NCBI GenBank assembly: GCA_033063855.1
Contig: CP093831.1
Span: 7,502,001-7,566,000 of the forward strand
Direction: 5' to 3'
Length of the DNA: 64,000 bases
From: Smittia aterrima
Lineage: Eukaryota; Arthropoda; Insecta; Diptera; Chironomidae
Part shown: piece by piece, positions 60,201 through 64,000 of the stretch
Layout of the letters: the number at the start of each line of letters is the position of its first letter
Numbering within the stretch: the stretch's first letter is position 1
The notes under the pieces: model-generated
What the model was told of the DNA's origin: nothing
The model's input: only the letters and a program-made list of their open reading frames with translations
Database searches by the model: none
Program-made: the position numbers and the translations under genes

Positions 60201-63200
60201 GGAGGACATTGGCAGTGACAACTTGAGCGAAGAGAATGATAACAAATCTGGGGAATCTGTAATTTACGTAAGACGCCCCAACAACCAACTACGAAAATTC
60301 GCCATGACAAATTCGCTTCTCAAACTTCTTCCCAGTCTCGTTTTCCTTTTGTCTTGTTTAATATCTTTCCGCTCCGCTCTTTCGCTTTTCTGTCGCTTTT
60401 CGGTTCATCATCGAGAAAAGAAAAGCGAAAGAAGAATGAAATCTAACTTTTTTGCCCTCAACTTCTGAGCTTTCTTTGGTCAAGTCAAATGTGTTTTTCT
60501 TGAGGGCGCTGGGAGGAAGGAAGGCGATGGCTGTGTTTACTGAGAGATAAATCATCAAGGGAAGACCATGAAGCAGAAGCGTGAAGAGGAGGAGGGTTGA
60601 ACAAAAAAATCCCACAACGTTATTAACTGTTTGTTAGTTGCTAACATCATAAAAATGAGCCGTGATCTACTTTTGAACGTTTTTTTCTTCCATCTCCCAC
60701 GATTTTGCATGTGAAAGGAACAAAAGTTCATTGTTGTTTTGATTGAGACTTTATGTTCTTCTTGCCCGCCTCATCTTTCCTTTATAACTTTTCCGTTTAG
60801 GTCAAAGTGAGAAATCTGAAGAAAAAAGTCTCAGTTTTAGGTCAGAACAGCTATGCCTCACTCTCTCCTTCTCTTTCTCTTCCGCAATTCGTTCAGTCAA
60901 TATTTGCGCTCGCCTCTGTTACAAAACAAATTTATTCTCAGCAGTCGGATGTGCATGAAATTTATTTTCTGCTGTTTTGGACTTAAGAGGAATTATTGTT
61001 CCCAGGAAAAAATAAAAATTCGCGTTGATGCGAAAAGAACTTTTATTTAATGGCTTTAAAAATAATTGGTTTTTATATCATTTTATGTTGCGCGAATCCC
61101 GAACATCGTTCTCGTTCGTAAAGTCAAAAACAATGAAACGAGAATACAATCGCTTCGAGAGCAGGTGTTCTTATTGCGAAATTTTCACTCTGCAACCACA
61201 TTTTCCATTGTGAAAATTGAAAGAAGTTTCCGCATAGTTTCTGATCCACTTCATATCGCAAAGCCATCGTCTAATACACATTTCAATTCCAAATACCCAA
61301 GAGGAGCTCAGCGATTATGCAAACTTAAAATCGAGAGAAGCAATGTTGTCGAAACAAAACGAAAAGGAACTTGACAAAAAAATAAAAGGAAAAAGCATTT
61401 GAAAATATAAAGCGCCAAGAGTATCAAAGTAAGCGGAGATGAAAAATAGAGAGAAACTTTCCCTTGAAACTTATGAAAGACTTTCTTCATGGGATATTTT
61501 CATGCTGAATAAATATGAAAGTTTGTTAAAGCTCGTAGCTTGTACATCAAACAAGAATTTCTATTTCAATGATGACTTTCCTCCTTCTTTTATGATCCTC
61601 TTGTTCTCGTCGTGAGCTTTTCGCTTTTGAATAAAACGTAAGCGGAGAAAAATGAAGCAAGAAATTATGCAAAGCAAGAAGAACGCAGAAACTAAAGACT
61701 TGCTATGAATGCTCCAATGAGAATCTCTTATAATTTAATCGACGAACAGTTTCATATCTGGGAAAATTCTCGTTTACTCACTTGCGTTTTAAAAGAATTA
61801 TATCTCCAACAAAGAACTTAATGATATTTACCGAAGCATTTATTTCTTTTCCATAGTGTCTTGCGACGCCTTTAAAATCTCTGCAACATTCTAAAGTCGT
61901 AAAGCTGCTGTAGTGACATCTAAACTTTCGGCAATACTGAACTTAATGCAAGACAAATGATCAAATTATCCTCGAGCGACTTGTAAAAAAACTTTAATCT
62001 CTGTGCAATCTCAGAGTGTCAGTTGAGAAGATGAAGTGGAGTCATTCAGAATTGCATAACTTTCTTTTCTCATTCGACTTATCGGGACCGGTTCGCGTTC
62101 AGTTCATCCAGCATGAAGAAAGTCCTTGTCAAAATGAGTCGTGACTATTTTTCCTAAAGAAGCTGCAAGGTGAATAAAGATTAGACTCTCTCTCTACCTC
62201 CCACGCCTCATTCTAACCAGTTTCCTCTTTTTGCGGAGCAGAGCAACAATTTCTAAGAAGGATGTTAGTTAAATAAATCTGTTGAGTGTAAGTTTGCTTA
62301 CCTTCGAATAATCCGAAAACTAAATTTTGTTTTAAAACTTCTAACTTGAGAATGTTATTCCAGACTATTCATCAAACTGATTTGTGATGGAGAATGCTTT
62401 TGCGGAAACTTGGACACAGAACAATGTATGGTCATCAGATAACAATAGGAACGATACATACATCCGATCACATGTTAATATCACAATTTCCTCGATGCTG
62501 TAAATTTGATCTTTTAAGTAAAAAAAAAGTCTACGAACAAGTGAAATAATTGAACATGCAAGCTGCAACTATTGTTCAGGTGAACATTGAACTTAATTTC
62601 CTATTCACATTAAATACTGAGATCCCGAAGCATTCAACCGTTGAATTTTAACGTAAAAAATGGATTGTTAGCTTAGAGTTCTCGTAGAGCTTTTTCACGA
62701 ACTTTTTGAAGTAGATTTTTACTAAAAAAATATGCTTCGCCCGCAGCAATTGCTAGGAAACTAGTTCAGCTTCCGCCTCGCTAGTTAAATTTCATCAGAA
62801 AGCTTCAGAACAAGCTGGAAAGAGTTTATGATTTTTCATACGATGGCGAACCAAAGTGTGGTGTGAGTGAAAAACTGTTGATGTAGTTAATTTTTAATTT
62901 CTCGAAAATAATTGGATCAGAAATTTATGGTTGGGAAGGTTGAGAGAGAGAGAATTTTTGGTTTTGAAAATAGTTTTTAAATTAAAAGTTGCATAGAAGA
63001 ACCGATGTTAGAATCTCGATAAGGTTATGGGAAAACAAGCTTCAAGGACGCCTGAATGTCTAAAAAGCATCATAACGACCGTCTCTACTAATTTGGAAGA
63101 GGGTTGCGCCGCTTGTGAGAATAAACATTTCTCTTTTCTCATCAACATCCCAAAAATGAAATCGCTGAAGCTTCACGAGAAGGGCATTCAATTTTATTTT

Positions 63201-64000
63201 ACATAATCAACGTGAAATATTTATGATTGCAGGGATATTCGCCTTTAACACGTGAAACAAGAACCAAAGCTGAGAAAAAAGGATAAACTTTTGATTGTTG
63301 GCATGAAATATGAAAAATTTACGGCTCCAACATTATCTAACCCACTTAGTCGAGAAAAGCAACGAGACTTACGTAAAGCTCGATCAGAGATATCTCAATG
63401 AGAGAATTGAAATTGCTATTGGCACTTCGATGATGAAACTTCACGTCTGGCAACTTCAGACTCTCCAATGATTAGAACCAGCTGAGAAGGAAAAACTGTA
63501 TAATAAATTGGGAGTGCGATAAAGTATCGAGACCTTTGGTTGGATATTTCTCCTCTTCATGTTCCTTCTTTTTCGCCTGAACAGTTCTCGGAGTGAGCAA
63601 ATTTCCATGTTACCGCCATTTATCGTCCGCCGTTTCTGTTCAACAACAGAATGCGGGGAAAAGGTGTAATAAAATCATTTAAATCCTCAAACGCGGGAAT
63701 GGTATTTAATTACAAAATATGGGATTACTTTACTCCTTCTCACCAGCCCCCGCCGCGATTCAGCGTTTAATCATAATTGTCAAGAATTTTTTGGTAATCA
63801 AAGATAAAAGGTGAGCTTAAGTAGGCTCACGAAGCCGCTTTAAGTTTCCAACTTTTCGGGTGAAATTAAGCTTCGCTTCAAATGTTGAAGTTGAACAGTC
63901 TTTTCCGGATTCATCGCAGATTTCTTTAAATCCCCGGGATTTGAGAAGATACACAAAAGCACTTTCACCCCTCGCGAAAAAAATGTTTTTTAATATATTC
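57270..64000. other. 6.7 kb region to the window end, no convincing gene
   Basis: AT-rich, non-repetitive sequence with short open frames only (at most about 102 codons) and no recognisable domain. A GA run lies at 62941-62953. It could be intergenic DNA or the intron of a gene whose exons lie beyond the window. Confidence 0.55.

Noticed and set aside
1..64000. Transposons, tRNA/rRNA genes, CRISPR arrays, viral insertions
   Set aside because: I looked for reverse-transcriptase or transposase motifs, long terminal or tandem repeats, and tRNA-like T-loop patterns, and found none I could support by eye. A repeat-library and tRNA search would settle it.

Overview
The window looks like nuclear DNA from a dipteran insect. 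A compact-genome nematoceran such as a chironomid midge is plausible, but that is inference. The evidence is AT-rich DNA, GT-AG introns that are mostly 53-120 bp, and genes of animal families: PINK1, Wntless, DPR, ABCC and the insect DUF1091 family. I saw no prokaryotic features, no transposon coding sequence and no long repeats. All gene models were built by hand by joining exons at GT/AG sites that keep the reading frame. Intron phases add up in every model.

Layout. Positions 1-5.8 kb are gene-dense. They hold the 3' end of an unidentified plus-strand gene (1-277), Pink1 on the minus strand (365-2494, 2 exons), a secreted DUF1091-family gene on the minus strand (2700-3382, 3 exons) and wntless on the plus strand (3633-5467, 4 exons). 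The first gene and Pink1 converge with overlapping 3' ends. The DUF1091 gene and wntless diverge from a 250 bp interval. From 5.8 to 19.1 kb I see no convincing gene. From 19.1 to 35.7 kb two plus-strand genes lie in tandem, each encoding a two-immunoglobulin-domain DPR-family neuronal surface protein (298 aa from 7 exons, 312 aa from 5 exons). They are separated by 3.5 kb and have kilobase-scale introns. From 35.7 to 48.3 kb there is again no convincing gene. From 48.3 to 57.2 kb lies a complete 12-exon ABC transporter of the ABCC/MRP4 type (1358 aa). From 57.3 to 64 kb I see no convincing gene.

The genes do not form one pathway. PINK1 acts in mitochondrial quality control, Wntless in Wnt secretion, the DPR proteins in synaptic partner recognition, and the ABCC protein probably in efflux of organic anions. 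The strongest organisational theme is contrast: about four genes in 5.8 kb, then three genes in 58 kb. The long non-coding stretches flank the neuronal DPR genes, which suggests extended cis-regulatory DNA. The points most worth checking are the different intron architecture of the two DPR genes, the KKLL carboxyl end of the second one, the large insertion in the PINK1 N-lobe, the frame-preserving stopless introns of wntless, and a set of nested inverted repeats at about 41.04-41.17 kb.
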